Assembly: GCA_016744535.1 (NCBI GenBank)
Contig: JADGEE010000026.1
Location: 1-33,298, forward strand
Length of the DNA stretch: 33,298 nucleotides
DNA from: Campylobacteraceae bacterium
GTDB taxonomy: Bacteria; Campylobacterota; Campylobacteria; Campylobacterales; BB28
Direction: 5' to 3'
Positions within the stretch are counted from its first letter, which is position 1. Each line of letters starts with the position of its first letter. This document shows, in pieces, positions 16,135-26,245 of this stretch. The position numbers and the translations under genes were made by a program. A model generated the notes under the pieces. It had not been told where the DNA came from, made no database searches, and saw nothing but the letters and a program-made list of their open reading frames with translations.

Positions 16135-18717
16135 TTAGGTCTTTGGTGTAACCATTAGTTTCATCTCTCCTCCATCAATATCAAATTCAACTTTAGCACC
16201 CTCAAAAACTTTATCTTCTAAAATTAAATCTGCTAATTTATCTTCTACTATTTCATATAATGCTCTCTTTAGTGGTCTTGCTCCATAAACTGGATCAAAT
16301 CCAATTTTTGCAATATACTCTTTTGCACTATTAGTTAAAATTAATTCTATATTTTTATCTTTTACTTTATTGCAAATTTCATTAAACATAATATCAACTA
16401 TTTGGGTTATTTCATCAATTCCTAATGGATTGAAAATAACAATATCATCTAATCTATTTAAAAATTCAGGCTTAAACTCTCTTTTTAATTCACTTAAAAC
16501 TGCATTTTTTCTATCATCTTTATTATGTAAAGTTATAATTTTATCACTTGCGATATTTGAAGTTAAAATAATAATTGTATTTTTAAAATCAACTACAACC
16601 CCCTTATTATCAGTAAGCCGTCCATCATCAAGGACTTGAAGTAAAATATTAAATACATCAGGGTGGGCTTTTTCTATCTCATCAAATAAAATTACACTAT
16701 AAGGCTTTCGTCTTACAGCTTCGCTTAATTGTCCACCCTCATCATAACCTACATAACCAGGAGGAGCGCCGACTAATCTACTAACGGAGTGTTTCTCCAT
16801 ATACTCACTCATATCAATTCTAATGATTGATTCTTCGCTATCAAACAGAAATTTAGCTAAAGTTTTTCCGCTTTGAGTTTTACCAACTCCAGTTGGCCCT
16901 AAAAACATAAAACTACCAATTGGGCGATTTGCTTCACTAAGTCCAGCTTTATTTCTCTTAATTACTCGCGAGATTGCGTGAAGGGCTTCGTCTTGACCGA
17001 TTACATCTTTTTTCAAAACTCCCTCAACATTTAAAATTTTATCTTTTTCACTTTGTAGCATTTTTGTGATAGCAATCCCTGTCCATCGACTTACAATTTT
17101 TGCAATAGCTTCCTCATCAACTGCATTTCTTAAAAGAGTTCCCTCTTTTTGCATTCGTTCCCACTTTGCATTTAACTCTATCTCTTGATTTAAAAGTTCA
17201 GGAATTTTGCCATACTCTATTTCAGCCGTTTTATTAAATTCACCTTCTTTTTTTGCAATTTCTGCCTCTCGCTTTAACTCATCAACTTTAACTTTTATCT
17301 CACTAATAGAGTTAAAAACTGATTTTTCATTCTCAAATTTACTCTCTAAGCCTCTCTGTTTCTCTTTAGTATCAGCCAATTCTTTTTCTATCTCTTCAAG
17401 TCGATTGTGATTTTTATCACTATCCTCCATTAAAAGAGCCTCTTTTTCAACTTCTAGAGTTTGAATTTCTCGTTTAACTCTACTTAACTCCATTGGTTCT
17501 GATTCAATTTGCATTTTAAGTTCAGCTGATGCCTCATCAATTAAATCTATCGCTTTATCAGGTAAATATCTATCACTTATATATCTACTACTAAGTTTTG
17601 CACTTGCCACTAATGCAACATCATAAATGGTAATATTGTGATGAGCTTCTAATCTCTCTTTTAAACCTCTTAATATTTGTAATGCTTGATTAATTGTAGG
17701 CTCTTCTACTCTTACAGGCTGAAATCGTCTTTGAAGTGCTGAATCTTTCTCAAAATATTTTCTATACTCTTTTAATGTGGTTGCCCCTATTGTATGAAGT
17801 TCCCCTCTAGCAAGTGCAGGTTTTAAAATATTAGCAGCGTCCATACTTCCCTCACTCGCTCCAGTTCCTACGATTGTGTGAATCTCATCAATAAATAGAA
17901 TCATATTACCACTCTTTTTAACTTCATCAATTACAGCTTTTAATCGCTCCTCAAACTCTCCCCTATATTTAGCACCCGCAATTAATGCACTCATATCAAG
18001 CGTAATAACTTTTTTATTTTGTAGGCTTGTCGGTACATCTTTGTTTACTATTTTTTGAGCTAATCCCTCAACTATCGCAGTTTTTCCAACTCCTGCTTCC
18101 CCTAATAGTATTGGATTATTTTTTGTTTTTCTAATTAAAATTTGCATAACTCGGCTAATCTCTTCATCTCTTCCGATTACTGGGTCAAGTTTTCGCTCAA
18201 TCGCTTTAGCATTTAAATCAATACCATATTTCTCTAAAGCGTCTAATTTCTCTTCACTATTTTCACTGTCTATTTTTCTACCACCTCTAATAGCTTCTAG
18301 TGTCTTTTTAAGTTCGCTTAAATCTATATATTTTGAGAATATATTTTTAAATATTTGGTGTGTTGTATTTGCCATTAACCAACTATCAACGGCTAAAAAA
18401 TTATCTCCAAATTTAGTCATTAAACCTTCAGCATTTGAGAGAGTATCGGCTACCTCTTTTGATATTCTAATGCTCTCTTTTGTAATACTTGAAGAGGTTG
18501 CTAGTTTACTTGCTTCGCTTCTAGCTTCAAGCTCGATTGCACTCTTGTCTATATTTAATTTATTTAATGCTTGATTTAAAATAGAATTTGTATTTGTTAA
18601 AAGACCCCATATTATATGAGCTACGGCTACTTCAGAATTTTTATTGTGAAGTGCTAAACTTATCCCACTCTCTATTGATTCCCTCATTTGATTAGTCAAT
18701 TTTTCAAGTATGCTCAT
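16135..18717 (-). CDS. clpB: ATP-dependent disaggregase ClpB
   Basis: ClpB is the hexameric AAA+ chaperone that, with DnaK, pulls proteins out of aggregates. The 860 residues contain the N-terminal Clp domain, AAA-1 with Walker A GEAGVGKT (K212, as in E. coli) and Walker [10 protein letters not shown], the coiled-coil M domain (about 400-520), and AAA-2 with GPTGVGKT (K613) and [13 protein letters not shown]. There is no ClpP-docking loop evident. I set the start at the ATG 18715-18717: AGGAG is then five bases upstream, whereas the in-frame GTG two codons earlier overlaps that site. A consensus sigma-70 promoter and a CIRCE-like operator precede it. It is divergent from secA and upstream of the Mur ligase gene. 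Confidence 0.97.
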   Translation of the reverse strand: MSILEKLTNQMRESIESGISLALHNKNSEVAVAHIIWGLLTNTNSILNQALNKLNIDKSAIELEARSEASKLATSSSITKESIRISKEVADTLSNAEGLMTKFGDNFLAVDSWLMANTTHQIFKNIFSKYIDLSELKKTLEAIRGGRKIDSENSEEKLDALEKYGIDLNAKAIERKLDPVIGRDEEISRVMQILIRKTKNNPILLGEAGVGKTAIVEGLAQKIVNKDVPTSLQNKKVITLDMSALIAGAKYRGEFEERLKAVIDEVKKSGNMILFIDEIHTIVGTGASEGSMDAANILKPALARGELHTIGATTLKEYRKYFEKDSALQRRFQPVRVEEPTINQALQILRGLKERLEAHHNITIYDVALVASAKLSSRYISDRYLPDKAIDLIDEASAELKMQIESEPMELSRVKREIQTLEVEKEALLMEDSDKNHNRLEEIEKELADTKEKQRGLESKFENEKSVFNSISEIKVKVDELKREAEIAKKEGEFNKTAEIEYGKIPELLNQEIELNAKWERMQKEGTLLRNAVDEEAIAKIVSRWTGIAITKMLQSEKDKILNVEGVLKKDVIGQDEALHAISRVIKRNKAGLSEANRPIGSFMFLGPTGVGKTQSGKTLAKFLFDSEESIIRIDMSEYMEKHSVSRLVGAPPGYVGYDEGGQLSEAVRRKPYSVILFDEIEKAHPDVFNILLQVLDDGRLTDNKGVVVDFKNTIIILTSNIASDKIITLHNKDDRKNAVLSELKREFKPEFLNRLDDIVIFNPLGIDEITQIVDIMFNEICNKVKDKNIELILTNSAKEYIAKIGFDPVYGARPLKRALYEIVEDKLADLILEDKVFEGAKVEFDIDGGEMKLMVTPKT

Positions 18718-18743
18718 TGTCACTCCTAGTCTTTAAGTGCCAA
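18717..18743 (-). promoter_or_regulatory. CIRCE-like HrcA operator in front of clpB
   Basis: On the minus strand TTGGCACTT (18735-18743), nine bases, then GAGTGACAA (18717-18725). The arms pair at 7 of 9 positions, each matches 7 of 9 bases of the CIRCE consensus TTAGCACTC-N9-GAGTGCTAA, and the spacer is exactly nine. It spans the predicted transcription start, the ribosome binding site and the first base of the start codon, a usual position for CIRCE. HrcA repression is the inference. Confidence 0.7.
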
Positions 18744-18744
18744 T

Positions 18745-18773
18745 ATTATATAATTTTAGTCTTCTTGTGTCAA
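18745..18773 (-). promoter_or_regulatory. Consensus sigma-70 promoter of clpB
   Basis: TTGACA (18768-18773) and TATAAT (18745-18750) on the minus strand, 17 bases apart: a perfect consensus in both hexamers and spacing. Predicted transcription start near 18738. A full -35 is rare in this phylum. Confidence 0.75.
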
Positions 18774-18889
18774 ATTATTATATAATGTGTTAATACTAAA
18801 ATAAAATTTATAAAAAAAATATTTAAAATTACTTTGAAGTACCATAAATTATATTTAGTATATTTAATCTTAATGTAGAATATATATGC

Positions 18890-18895
18890 TAAAAT
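18890..18895 (+). promoter_or_regulatory. Extended -10 promoter of secA
   Basis: TGC-TAAAAT followed by CG, 29 bases upstream of the secA start. The 200-base gap between clpB and secA holds nothing else I can identify. Confidence 0.5.
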
Positions 18896-18923
18896 CGAAA
18901 AAACTTTATTAAGGAAAATTTTT

Positions 18924-21551
18924 ATGCTAAAGAGTATAGTTAAGAAAATTTTTGGAACTAAAAATGACAAAGAGTTAAAGAGATATTCAAAGATAGTTGC
19001 AGAGATAAATAATTTAGAATCAAAGTACAAAGCATTAAATGATGATGAACTTAAATTAGAATTTAATAAATTAAAAGAGTTGGTTCAAAGTAGTAAAAAT
19101 AGTTTAGATGATGTATTAAAAGATTCATTTGCAATTACTAGAGAAGCTAGTAGAAGAGTTTTAAATATGAGACACTTTGATGTCCAATTAATTGGTGGAC
19201 TTGTACTTCACGAGGGTAGAATTGCAGAGATGAAAACAGGTGAGGGTAAAACTTTGGTAGCAACTCTTCCTATTATTTTGAATGCAATGGAAGCTAAGGG
19301 AGTTCACTTAATTACCGTAAATGATTATCTTGCTAAAAGAGATGGGCAAGAGATGGGAAAACTTTATAAATTTTTAGGTTATAGTGTAGGAGTTATTACA
19401 GGTGAGATAGATGATGAGATGCAGAGAAAAGCACAATACACATCAGATATTACTTATGGAACAAATAATGAATTTGGATTTGATTACTTAAGAGACAATA
19501 TGAGATATTCTCTTAATGAATTTGCACAAAGAGAGCATACTTTTGCAATAGTAGATGAGGTTGATTCAATTTTAATTGATGAAGCTAGAACTCCTCTTAT
19601 TATTTCAGGACCTACTAATAGAAAGTTAGAAAATTATGCTAAAGCTAATGAAGTTGGAAATGGATTAACAAAAGTTATAGAAAATAATGAAAAAGGTGAG
19701 CCTGACCAAACTAAAGGTGATTTTGTAGTTGATGAGAAAAATAAAACAGTTTTATTAACAGAAAGTGGGATTGAAAAAGCTGAAAAACTTTTTGAAGTTG
19801 ATAACTTATATAGTATAGAAAATGCAATTTTATCTCACCAATTAGACCAAGCCCTAAAAGCAAATAATCTATTTGTAAAAGATGTAGATTATGTTGTAAG
19901 AGGTGGTGAAGTTATAATTGTTGATGAATTTACAGGAAGACTTAGTGAGGGTAGAAGATTTTCAGAAGGACTTCATCAAGCACTTGAAGCTAAAGAGGGT
20001 GTTGATATTAAAGAAGAGTCTCAAACACTAGCTGATATTACATTTCAAAATTATTTTAGATTTTACGCTAAATTAGCAGGAATGACAGGAACAGCACAAA
20101 CTGAAGCGACAGAATTTGCAGAAATTTATAACTTAGATGTTATCTCAATTCCTACAAATGTGAAAGTTAATAGAGATGATTTAAATGATTTAATATATAA
20201 AACAGAGAGAGAAAAGTTTAATGCTGTAATTGATAAAATTAAAGAGTTAAATAAAAAAGGACAGCCTGTATTAGTTGGGACTGCTTCAATTGAGAGAAGT
20301 GAATTACTTCATAAATTATTAAAACAAGCAAAAGTTAATCATAATGTTTTAAATGCGAAAAATCACGAAAGAGAAGCTGAAATTATTATAAATGCTGGAA
20401 TGAAAAAAGCCGTTACAATTGCAACAAATATGGCAGGTCGTGGAGTTGATATTAAACTAGGTGAGGGAGTTCAAGAGTTAGGCGGACTTTATGTTTTAGG
20501 AACTGAGAGACACGAGAGTAGAAGAATTGATAATCAGTTAAGAGGTCGTTCAGGTAGACAAGGTGATAACGGAGGAAGTCAATTTTATTTATCATTAGAA
20601 GATAATTTGCTTAGAATTTTTGGAAGTGATAAAATTAAAGTTATTATGGAAAGACTTGGAATTGAAGAGGGTGAGCATATTGAATCAAAAATGGTAACTC
20701 GTGCAATTGAAAATGCTCAAAAGAAAGTTGAAGGAATGCATTTTGAATCTAGAAAACATATTTTAGAGTATGATGATGTAGCAAATGAACAGAGAAAGAC
20801 TATCTATAATTTTAGAAAAAATCTTTTAAATCCAGAGTATAATATTAATGAAAAGATAAAAGAGAATAGAGTTGAATATAGTGCTAAAACTTTAGCAGAA
20901 GCTGAAATATTTGATGGAATGGATAAAGATGAATTTAATTTAGATAGAGTATTAGGAACTTTAAAAGAGCAATTAAATAGTAATTCAATTACAATTAATG
21001 AGATAAAAGGTAGTGAATTCGAAGAGTTAAATAGTAAAATTTTAGAAAAGTTAGAAGTTGAATATGAAGCTAAAATGAGTGAAATTGATACTATCCAAAG
21101 AAGTGAAATAGAGAGAGTTTTATATCTTCAAATTTTAGATAATGCTTGGAGAGAGCATCTTTATCAAATGGATGTGTTAAAAACAGGAATAGGGCTTAGA
21201 GGTTACAATCAAAAAGACCCATTAGTTGAGTATAAAAAAGAGAGTTATAATCTTTTTCTTGAGTTAGTAGAGAGAATTAAATTTGAAACAATAGAGACAC
21301 TTCATACAGTTCAGCTTAGCAATAAAGAAGATGAGTTAGAACAGCAAAGAGCTATGGAAGAGATGATGAAAAAAATGCAAGCTCAAAATGAGAATATTAA
21401 AATAAATATAGGAGCAGAAGCAGAGATTCAAACCACAGTAAAAAAAGAGGAAAAAACTTCTAGAAATGCACTTTGTCCTTGTGGAAGTGGTAAAAAATAT
21501 AAATATTGTTGTGGAAAAAGTGGTCCGAAAAAGGGAGCGTTAGCAAAATAG
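18924..21551 (+). CDS. secA: Preprotein translocase ATPase SecA
   Basis: SecA is the motor that drives unfolded preproteins through SecYEG. The 875 residues are of normal length. NBD1 carries Walker A TGEGKT (105-110) and the DEVD box (211-214, in [17 protein letters not shown]); NBD2 has the arginine motif [11 protein letters not shown]; the helical scaffold and wing domains follow. The tail has the zinc-binding SEC-C motif with Cys851, Cys853, Cys862 and Cys863 ([13 protein letters not shown]), which binds SecB or ribosomes in other bacteria. ATG start with AAGGAAAA upstream. It is divergent from clpB, has its own promoter, and ends in a strong hairpin that begins before its stop codon. Confidence 0.98.
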   Translation: MLKSIVKKIFGTKNDKELKRYSKIVAEINNLESKYKALNDDELKLEFNKLKELVQSSKNSLDDVLKDSFAITREASRRVLNMRHFDVQLIGGLVLHEGRIAEMKTGEGKTLVATLPIILNAMEAKGVHLITVNDYLAKRDGQEMGKLYKFLGYSVGVITGEIDDEMQRKAQYTSDITYGTNNEFGFDYLRDNMRYSLNEFAQREHTFAIVDEVDSILIDEARTPLIISGPTNRKLENYAKANEVGNGLTKVIENNEKGEPDQTKGDFVVDEKNKTVLLTESGIEKAEKLFEVDNLYSIENAILSHQLDQALKANNLFVKDVDYVVRGGEVIIVDEFTGRLSEGRRFSEGLHQALEAKEGVDIKEESQTLADITFQNYFRFYAKLAGMTGTAQTEATEFAEIYNLDVISIPTNVKVNRDDLNDLIYKTEREKFNAVIDKIKELNKKGQPVLVGTASIERSELLHKLLKQAKVNHNVLNAKNHEREAEIIINAGMKKAVTIATNMAGRGVDIKLGEGVQELGGLYVLGTERHESRRIDNQLRGRSGRQGDNGGSQFYLSLEDNLLRIFGSDKIKVIMERLGIEEGEHIESKMVTRAIENAQKKVEGMHFESRKHILEYDDVANEQRKTIYNFRKNLLNPEYNINEKIKENRVEYSAKTLAEAEIFDGMDKDEFNLDRVLGTLKEQLNSNSITINEIKGSEFEELNSKILEKLEVEYEAKMSEIDTIQRSEIERVLYLQILDNAWREHLYQMDVLKTGIGLRGYNQKDPLVEYKKESYNLFLELVERIKFETIETLHTVQLSNKEDELEQQRAMEEMMKKMQAQNENIKINIGAEAEIQTTVKKEEKTSRNALCPCGSGKKYKYCCGKSGPKKGALAK

Positions 21552-21573
21552 AGTTTACTCTATTCTTGCTTTT
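21542..21573 (+). terminator. Strong hairpin terminator overlapping the secA stop
   Basis: AGCAA-AATAGAG (21542-21553), loop TTTA, CTCTATT-C-TTGCT (21558-21570), then TTTT. Twelve pairs with a single bulged C; the stop codon TAG lies inside the left arm. Confidence 0.75.
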
Positions 21574-21585
21574 ATATTAAAATTT

Positions 21586-23022
21586 TTAAAATAACTCTAA
21601 AATATCTTCATCATTGTCACTTATGTGACTATCACTTAATTCTAACTCTAATTGAACACAAGAACTAAATAAAGAGCTATCTAAATAATGAATATCAATA
21701 GCACTTTTATCTATAAAAATGGAATTTCTCCAAGAAACTAAATCTGTTGTTATTCCATCTAATAGGAGTAAAATTTTTTTTTTCTTTTTATCATTTATGT
21801 AAATTAAATCATTTAATATATTTGAGAGTGAATTGAGTGCATAAGCTAAATCTTCAAAAGTTACAAGTGATTTAATAGTTATACTATATTTTAAAATTAT
21901 TTCTGAAATATTAATAATTATATTTTGAAAGTTTGAATTATTATTATTCAACTCATTTTTTAACTTATCTTCTAACTCTTTCATTTCTGAAAGTTCACAT
22001 AATATATCTTCATTAATATTAGCTATATACTCATTTGCATTCAATTTATGCCTATGAGATTTTCTCAAAATATTTTTTTCCTCTTCATTTAAGATAAGTA
22101 TATTTTTTGGATTATCTTTTAAATTAATTATTGGTTGAGTAACTTGACGATTTTTTTTAAACTTAGTAAAAAGCACATCTTTTAGTAATTCATTGGAATT
22201 TTTTATCTTATTTTTTTGATATTCTAAAAGAGTTATATCACTAAAAGAGTAAATTTTGCTTAACTCTCCATTGACATCTAAATTAACTTCTTTTAAATTA
22301 ATTCTAAATATTCTATTTTGATTATCTTTTTCAATAATAACTAAATTATTAATTTCATTATTATAGTCATCTAAAGAGGATAAATATCCCTCTTTCTTTT
22401 TAAAAAAATCATTAATACTTTTTTCTTTATTAATAAGTTTTTCTAATTGACTTTTTGAGAATATTTCATTAAAAGTAGTGTTTATAAATCTAATCTCATC
22501 TCCTGTATATACAATACAAGCTATAGGAAAAGAGTTTGCAACTTTATCTATAATATTAGTAGTGGTTATATTGATTCTCTCTTGTATAAGTTTTTGTTCA
22601 TACTCTTTAGCTTTTTTTTTATTGTTTATACTAAGTGCAACTTCATATAGAGCTTTTGAGAGTTTTTTTGGTTCAAGTGGTTTTATTACATATCTATCAA
22701 CTCCAAGTTCAATTGAATCTAAAAAATAATCTTCATCATTAAAAGCAGTTGTAATTACTACAGGAATAAATTTATCAATTTTTTTTAACTCTTTTATCAT
22801 TTCAAGACCTGTCATTTTAGGCATTTGAATATCAGTTATAACTAAATCAAATTTATCTTTTTTAAAACAATTAAGCCCATTTTGACCATTAGATGCAGTT
22901 ACTACCTTTTTGAAAAAATTACTTAAAATTGAACTTGTAAAAGTTCTAATTTCATCTTGATCTTCAACATATAATACTATTAAATCTTTTGCAATATTTT
23001 GCAAATCTTTTAAACTTGACAC
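21586..23022 (-). CDS. Response regulator: REC, PAS-like and helical C-terminal domain
   Basis: A 478-residue soluble signalling protein. Residues 10-130 form a receiver domain with all key residues: E20/D21, phospho-acceptor D64 (VITDIQMPKM), T91/T92 and K114 (YVIKPLEP). A PAS-like domain follows (about 160-275, with IACIVYTGDEIRFINTTFNEIFSKS and ending YSFSDITLLE). The rest is helical and ends with a segment, SWRNSIF then DIHYLDSSLFSSC, that I remember from other Campylobacterota signalling proteins but cannot name. There is no HTH, GGDEF, EAL or histidine-kinase domain, so output is probably by protein contact. The start is GTG with AAAGGAAAA upstream. No cognate kinase gene is adjacent. 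It is convergent with secA and divergent from folD. Confidence 0.85.
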   Translation of the reverse strand: MSSLKDLQNIAKDLIVLYVEDQDEIRTFTSSILSNFFKKVVTASNGQNGLNCFKKDKFDLVITDIQMPKMTGLEMIKELKKIDKFIPVVITTAFNDEDYFLDSIELGVDRYVIKPLEPKKLSKALYEVALSINNKKKAKEYEQKLIQERINITTTNIIDKVANSFPIACIVYTGDEIRFINTTFNEIFSKSQLEKLINKEKSINDFFKKKEGYLSSLDDYNNEINNLVIIEKDNQNRIFRINLKEVNLDVNGELSKIYSFSDITLLEYQKNKIKNSNELLKDVLFTKFKKNRQVTQPIINLKDNPKNILILNEEEKNILRKSHRHKLNANEYIANINEDILCELSEMKELEDKLKNELNNNNSNFQNIIINISEIILKYSITIKSLVTFEDLAYALNSLSNILNDLIYINDKKKKKILLLLDGITTDLVSWRNSIFIDKSAIDIHYLDSSLFSSCVQLELELSDSHISDNDEDILELF

Positions 23023-23079
23023 TAATTTTCCTTTATGAATAACTAAATCAATATTTTTTTATATTTTTTTAATTTAATC

Positions 23080-23085
23080 ATTATA
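23080..23085 (-). promoter_or_regulatory. Candidate -10 box for the response regulator gene
   Basis: TATAAT on the minus strand, about 58 bases upstream of the GTG start, within a run of alternating AT that makes the exact box uncertain. Confidence 0.3.
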
Positions 23086-23138
23086 TATATATTGATATAT
23101 AAAGTCTATTAAACAAAATAAAATAGTTATTTAGCTAA

Positions 23139-23144
23139 TATAAT
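23139..23144 (+). promoter_or_regulatory. Candidate -10 box for the folD operon
   Basis: Perfect TATAAT 26 bases upstream of the folD start; it would drive the long co-directional run from folD onward. Confidence 0.5.
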
Positions 23145-23169
23145 CAAAATTTTTTGTATAAGGATTTAT

Positions 23170-24018
23170 ATGCAAATTCTCGATGGAAAAGCACTCTCAA
23201 AAAAAATCAAAGAAGATATAAAATCAAAAGTTAAAGTATTAAAAGAGCAAAAAGGAATTACACCTGGACTTGCTGTAATTTTGGTAGGAGATGATCCAGC
23301 TAGTCATACTTATGTAAAGATGAAAGCTAAATCTTGTAAAAATGTTGGTATCTATTCAGTTACTCACGAAATGCCTTATGATATTAAAGAGGATGAGGTT
23401 TTAGAGACAATTGCTATGATGAATAAAAATCCAAATATTGACGGAATTTTAATTCAACTACCACTTCCTACTCATATTGACACTACAAAAGTTCTTGAGA
23501 TGGTTGCACCACAAAAGGATGTAGATGGATTTCACCCCTTCAATGTAGGAAGATTAGTTACAAATTTAGATGGCTTTGTGCCTTGTACACCACTTGGTGT
23601 TATGAAATTACTTAAAGAGTATGATATTAACGTAGAGGGTATGAATGCGGTTGTAGTAGGTGCTAGTAATATTGTGGGTAAACCTATGGCAAATTTACTT
23701 TTAAATGCAAATGCAACTGTTGATGTTTGTCATATCTATACAAAAGATTTAAAAAGACATACACTAAATGCTGATATATTACTTGTTGGAGTTGGAAAGC
23801 CAAATTTAATAACAGAAGATATGGTGAAAGATGGAGCTATTGTAATTGATATTGGCACAAATAGACTTGAAAGTGGAAAATTAGTTGGAGATGTTGATTT
23901 TGAAAAAATATCTAAGAAAGTAACTCATATTACACCAGTACCGGGTGGAGTGGGTCCTATGACAATTGCGATGTTAATTGAAAATACACTTACAGCATCA
24001 AAATTAAGAAGAGGTTAA
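23170..24018 (+). CDS. folD: Bifunctional methylene-THF dehydrogenase/cyclohydrolase FolD
   Basis: FolD interconverts 5,10-methylene- and 10-formyl-tetrahydrofolate using NADP, supplying one-carbon units for purines and formyl-Met-tRNA. The 282 residues show the catalytic Tyr48-x3-Lys52 (YVKMK), the DGFHPFNVGRL segment, the nucleotide-binding loop GASNIVGKPMANLLL (with Ala where many homologues have Arg: GASNIVG for GRSNIVG), and the C-terminal signature PGGVGPMTIAMLIENT. ATG start with AAGGA upstream. It is the first gene of a run shared with H. pylori (folD, lepB, M50 protease, rpiB, small protein, apt). Confidence 0.97.
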   Translation: MQILDGKALSKKIKEDIKSKVKVLKEQKGITPGLAVILVGDDPASHTYVKMKAKSCKNVGIYSVTHEMPYDIKEDEVLETIAMMNKNPNIDGILIQLPLPTHIDTTKVLEMVAPQKDVDGFHPFNVGRLVTNLDGFVPCTPLGVMKLLKEYDINVEGMNAVVVGASNIVGKPMANLLLNANATVDVCHIYTKDLKRHTLNADILLVGVGKPNLITEDMVKDGAIVIDIGTNRLESGKLVGDVDFEKISKKVTHITPVPGGVGPMTIAMLIENTLTASKLRRG

Positions 24019-24024
24019 TAGTTA

Positions 24025-24801
24025 ATGAAAAAGAAAATTTTACACGGAGCAAAAAAAGCTTACGATTTTTCAAATAGTTGGACAGGTACTATAATAATAG
24101 TTCTATTAATAATATTTTTTGTTGCACAAGCATTTGTAATTCCGTCAGGTAGTATGAAAAATACAATGTTAATTGGTGACCATTTATTTGTTAAAAAATT
24201 TGCTTATGGAGTTCCAACACCTAGAATTCCTTGGGTTGAAATCCCTTTACTTCCAGATTTTAATGATAACGGTCATTTAATAAAAGGAGAAGGACCTAAA
24301 AGAGGTGATATTGTAATTTTTAGATATCCAAAAGATGAGAAAATACATTATGTAAAGAGGTGTGTTGCAGTTGGTGGAGATATGTTATTTCTTCATAATA
24401 AGAGATTACACTTAAGACCACACGAGGGTGATGATTATATAAAAGCAAATTACCCTAAAGAGAAAATTATAAATATAAATAATATTCTTTGGGTAATTGA
24501 CCCTTACAGAGATGAGCATAATGGAGTTCATAATGATGAGAGTGTTGTAAATAATGGTGGACATCCTCCTCAAATTTTTAATTTACTACCTCATATCGTT
24601 CCTAAAGGGGACTACTTTATGATGGGTGATAATAGAGACCACTCAAATGATAGTAGATTTTGGGGAACTGTACCATATAAATTAATTGTTGGAAAACCTT
24701 GGTTTGTTTATTTTAGCTGGGATGATGATTATAAAATTAGATGGAGTAGAATGGGACAAACAATAGAGGATATTGAAAAAGATTTAGCTAATGTCAAATG
24801 A
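24025..24801 (+). CDS. lepB: Signal peptidase I
   Basis: LepB removes signal peptides from exported proteins at the periplasmic face of the inner membrane. The 258-residue protein has one N-terminal membrane helix (about 20-38). Its catalytic serine is Ser43 in IPSGSM, its general base Lys111 in HYVKR, and conserved box E is GDNRDHSNDSRFWG. One membrane anchor in place of E. coli's two is normal in this phylum. It follows folD by six bases and overlaps the next gene by 11. Confidence 0.96.
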   Translation: MKKKILHGAKKAYDFSNSWTGTIIIVLLIIFFVAQAFVIPSGSMKNTMLIGDHLFVKKFAYGVPTPRIPWVEIPLLPDFNDNGHLIKGEGPKRGDIVIFRYPKDEKIHYVKRCVAVGGDMLFLHNKRLHLRPHEGDDYIKANYPKEKIININNILWVIDPYRDEHNGVHNDESVVNNGGHPPQIFNLLPHIVPKGDYFMMGDNRDHSNDSRFWGTVPYKLIVGKPWFVYFSWDDDYKIRWSRMGQTIEDIEKDLANVK

Positions 24802-25429
24802 TTTTGATTTAATTAAAATTATTGCTATTGTTTTATCACTAATGATTGCAATTATAGGTCACGAAATTATGCACGGTTTGGTTGCATATTACTATAAAGA
24901 TGATACGGCAAAAAAAGCAAATCGATTAAATATAAATCCAATAGTTCATATAGATATTATAGGAACTATTGTTGTTCCTATAATGCTATTTTTAGCAAAT
25001 GCTCCATTTTTATTTGGATGGGCAAAACCAGTCCCAGTTAATATGAAAACTGTTATAAATAGTGGAGGATATTTTGGGGCTATAAATGTAGCACTAGCAG
25101 GAATAATTTATAATTTAGTAGTTGCAATAGTATCATCTATAATTTTATTTTCAATATATAGTGGAACAGTAGGATTTATAGAGTATCTACTTCTATATTT
25201 AGTAATTTATAATAGTGTTTTAGCTATTTTTAATCTTTGGCCAATTCCACCACTTGATGGTGCAAATGCAGTTATGTTTTTAGCTATGAAACTGAAAATT
25301 TATGCTATTGCAAAATTTTATCAAAAAATTGAACCTTATGGTATGATTTTATTAATTATTGTTTTAGCCACACCACTCTCTAGTATATTTTTTGAACCTG
25401 CAAGAATTTTAATTAAAACTTTACTTTAA
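24791..25429 (+). CDS. Site-2-protease-family (M50) membrane metalloprotease
   Basis: A 212-residue membrane protein with about five hydrophobic segments. The zinc site is HEIMH (24-28) in the first membrane helix; the second motif NLWPIPPLDG (148-157) supplies Asp156. This small group of M50 peptidases lacks a PDZ domain, unlike RseP, and its substrate is unknown. The start ATG lies inside the end of lepB (11-base overlap), so the two are translationally coupled. The same gene follows lepB in H. pylori. Confidence 0.9.
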   Translation: MSNDFDLIKIIAIVLSLMIAIIGHEIMHGLVAYYYKDDTAKKANRLNINPIVHIDIIGTIVVPIMLFLANAPFLFGWAKPVPVNMKTVINSGGYFGAINVALAGIIYNLVVAIVSSIILFSIYSGTVGFIEYLLLYLVIYNSVLAIFNLWPIPPLDGANAVMFLAMKLKIYAIAKFYQKIEPYGMILLIIVLATPLSSIFFEPARILIKTLL

Positions 25430-25447
25430 AAATATAAAAGGAAATAG

Positions 25448-25891
25448 ATGAAGTATTATATTGCAACAGACCACGCTGGAATTGATACAAAAGATTTTAC
25501 AAAAAGCTTACTTGAAAAAAAGGGTTATGAAGTAGTTGATTTAAGCCCAAAAACAAAAGATAGAGTTGATTATCCAGATTTTGCAAAAAAAGTAGCAAAA
25601 AGTGTTTTGGAAGATAAAGGAAGCTTAGGAGTACTTATTTGTGGAACAGGAATAGGTATGAGTTTAACTGCAAATAAATTTGATGGAATTAGAGCGGCAC
25701 TATGTAATGATATTTATAGTGCATCGATGGCTAAAGCTCATAATGATGCAAATATTTTATGTTTTGGTGCTAGAATTGTTGGAGAGGGAGTAATAGAATC
25801 AATTATAGATACTTGGTGTAAGAGTGAATTTGAGGGAGGCAGACATGCAAACAGAATTGCTAAAATTAATAACAGTGTCGATAACTGTTAG
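25448..25891 (+). CDS. rpiB: Ribose-5-phosphate isomerase B
   Basis: RpiB interconverts ribose 5-phosphate and ribulose 5-phosphate in the pentose phosphate pathway. The 147 residues carry Asp8-His9 in ATDHAG, the catalytic Cys65 in CGTGIGMSLTANK, and His98 in AHNDANIL. RpiB/LacAB relatives can act on allose or galactose phosphates, but the neighbours and phylum favour the ribose enzyme. ATG start with AAAAGGAA upstream, 18 bases after the M50 protease gene. Confidence 0.95.
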   Translation: MKYYIATDHAGIDTKDFTKSLLEKKGYEVVDLSPKTKDRVDYPDFAKKVAKSVLEDKGSLGVLICGTGIGMSLTANKFDGIRAALCNDIYSASMAKAHNDANILCFGARIVGEGVIESIIDTWCKSEFEGGRHANRIAKINNSVDNC

Positions 25892-25903
25892 AGAGTATAG
25901 AAA

Positions 25904-26236
25904 ATGGTAGTAGAGTGGTTAATTATCACAACTTCAATATTGGCAATATTATATATTTTATCAAAAATGTTTTATTATAAGAGTTTAGCCGAAAAAGAGA
26001 AGACAAATAACTCAATTATGAAAACAACCCTTAGTGAAGCTGAAATTTTAATTAGAAAATATCAAATTCAACTTCAGAGAGGACTGGGTAATATTGATAT
26101 TTTGACAGAGGAATTAACTAAAATTAGAAAAGAGTTAAAAGTGATAAAATCTCGTAATAGTCAATATAAATTAGAGGGTGAAAAATTAAAAAGTAAAATA
26201 GAAGAGTTAGAAAATAAAATTGAAGCACTTATTTAA
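25904..26236 (+). CDS. Small single-pass membrane coiled-coil protein
   Basis: A 110-residue protein with one N-terminal membrane helix (about 5-22, WLIITTSILAILYIL) followed by a charged helical region that becomes a coiled coil (about 57-108, rich in E, K and L). No function is known to me. A short uncharacterised gene sits between rpiB and apt in H. pylori too, which argues that this is a real and conserved gene. It is 12 bases after rpiB and nine before apt. Such proteins often help organise a membrane complex; that is a guess here. Confidence 0.75.
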   Translation: MVVEWLIITTSILAILYILSKMFYYKSLAEKEKTNNSIMKTTLSEAEILIRKYQIQLQRGLGNIDILTEELTKIRKELKVIKSRNSQYKLEGEKLKSKIEELENKIEALI

Positions 26237-26245
26237 GGAGTAATT

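Noticed and set aside
18770-19030. Minus-strand reading frame between clpB and secA
   Set aside because: It overlaps the start of secA antisense and the clpB promoter; composition is F/I/L-rich noise.
23041-23110. Alternating AT stretch as a replication origin or attachment site
   Set aside because: No DnaA boxes, repeats of fixed length or integrase gene; it is ordinary AT-rich promoter DNA.
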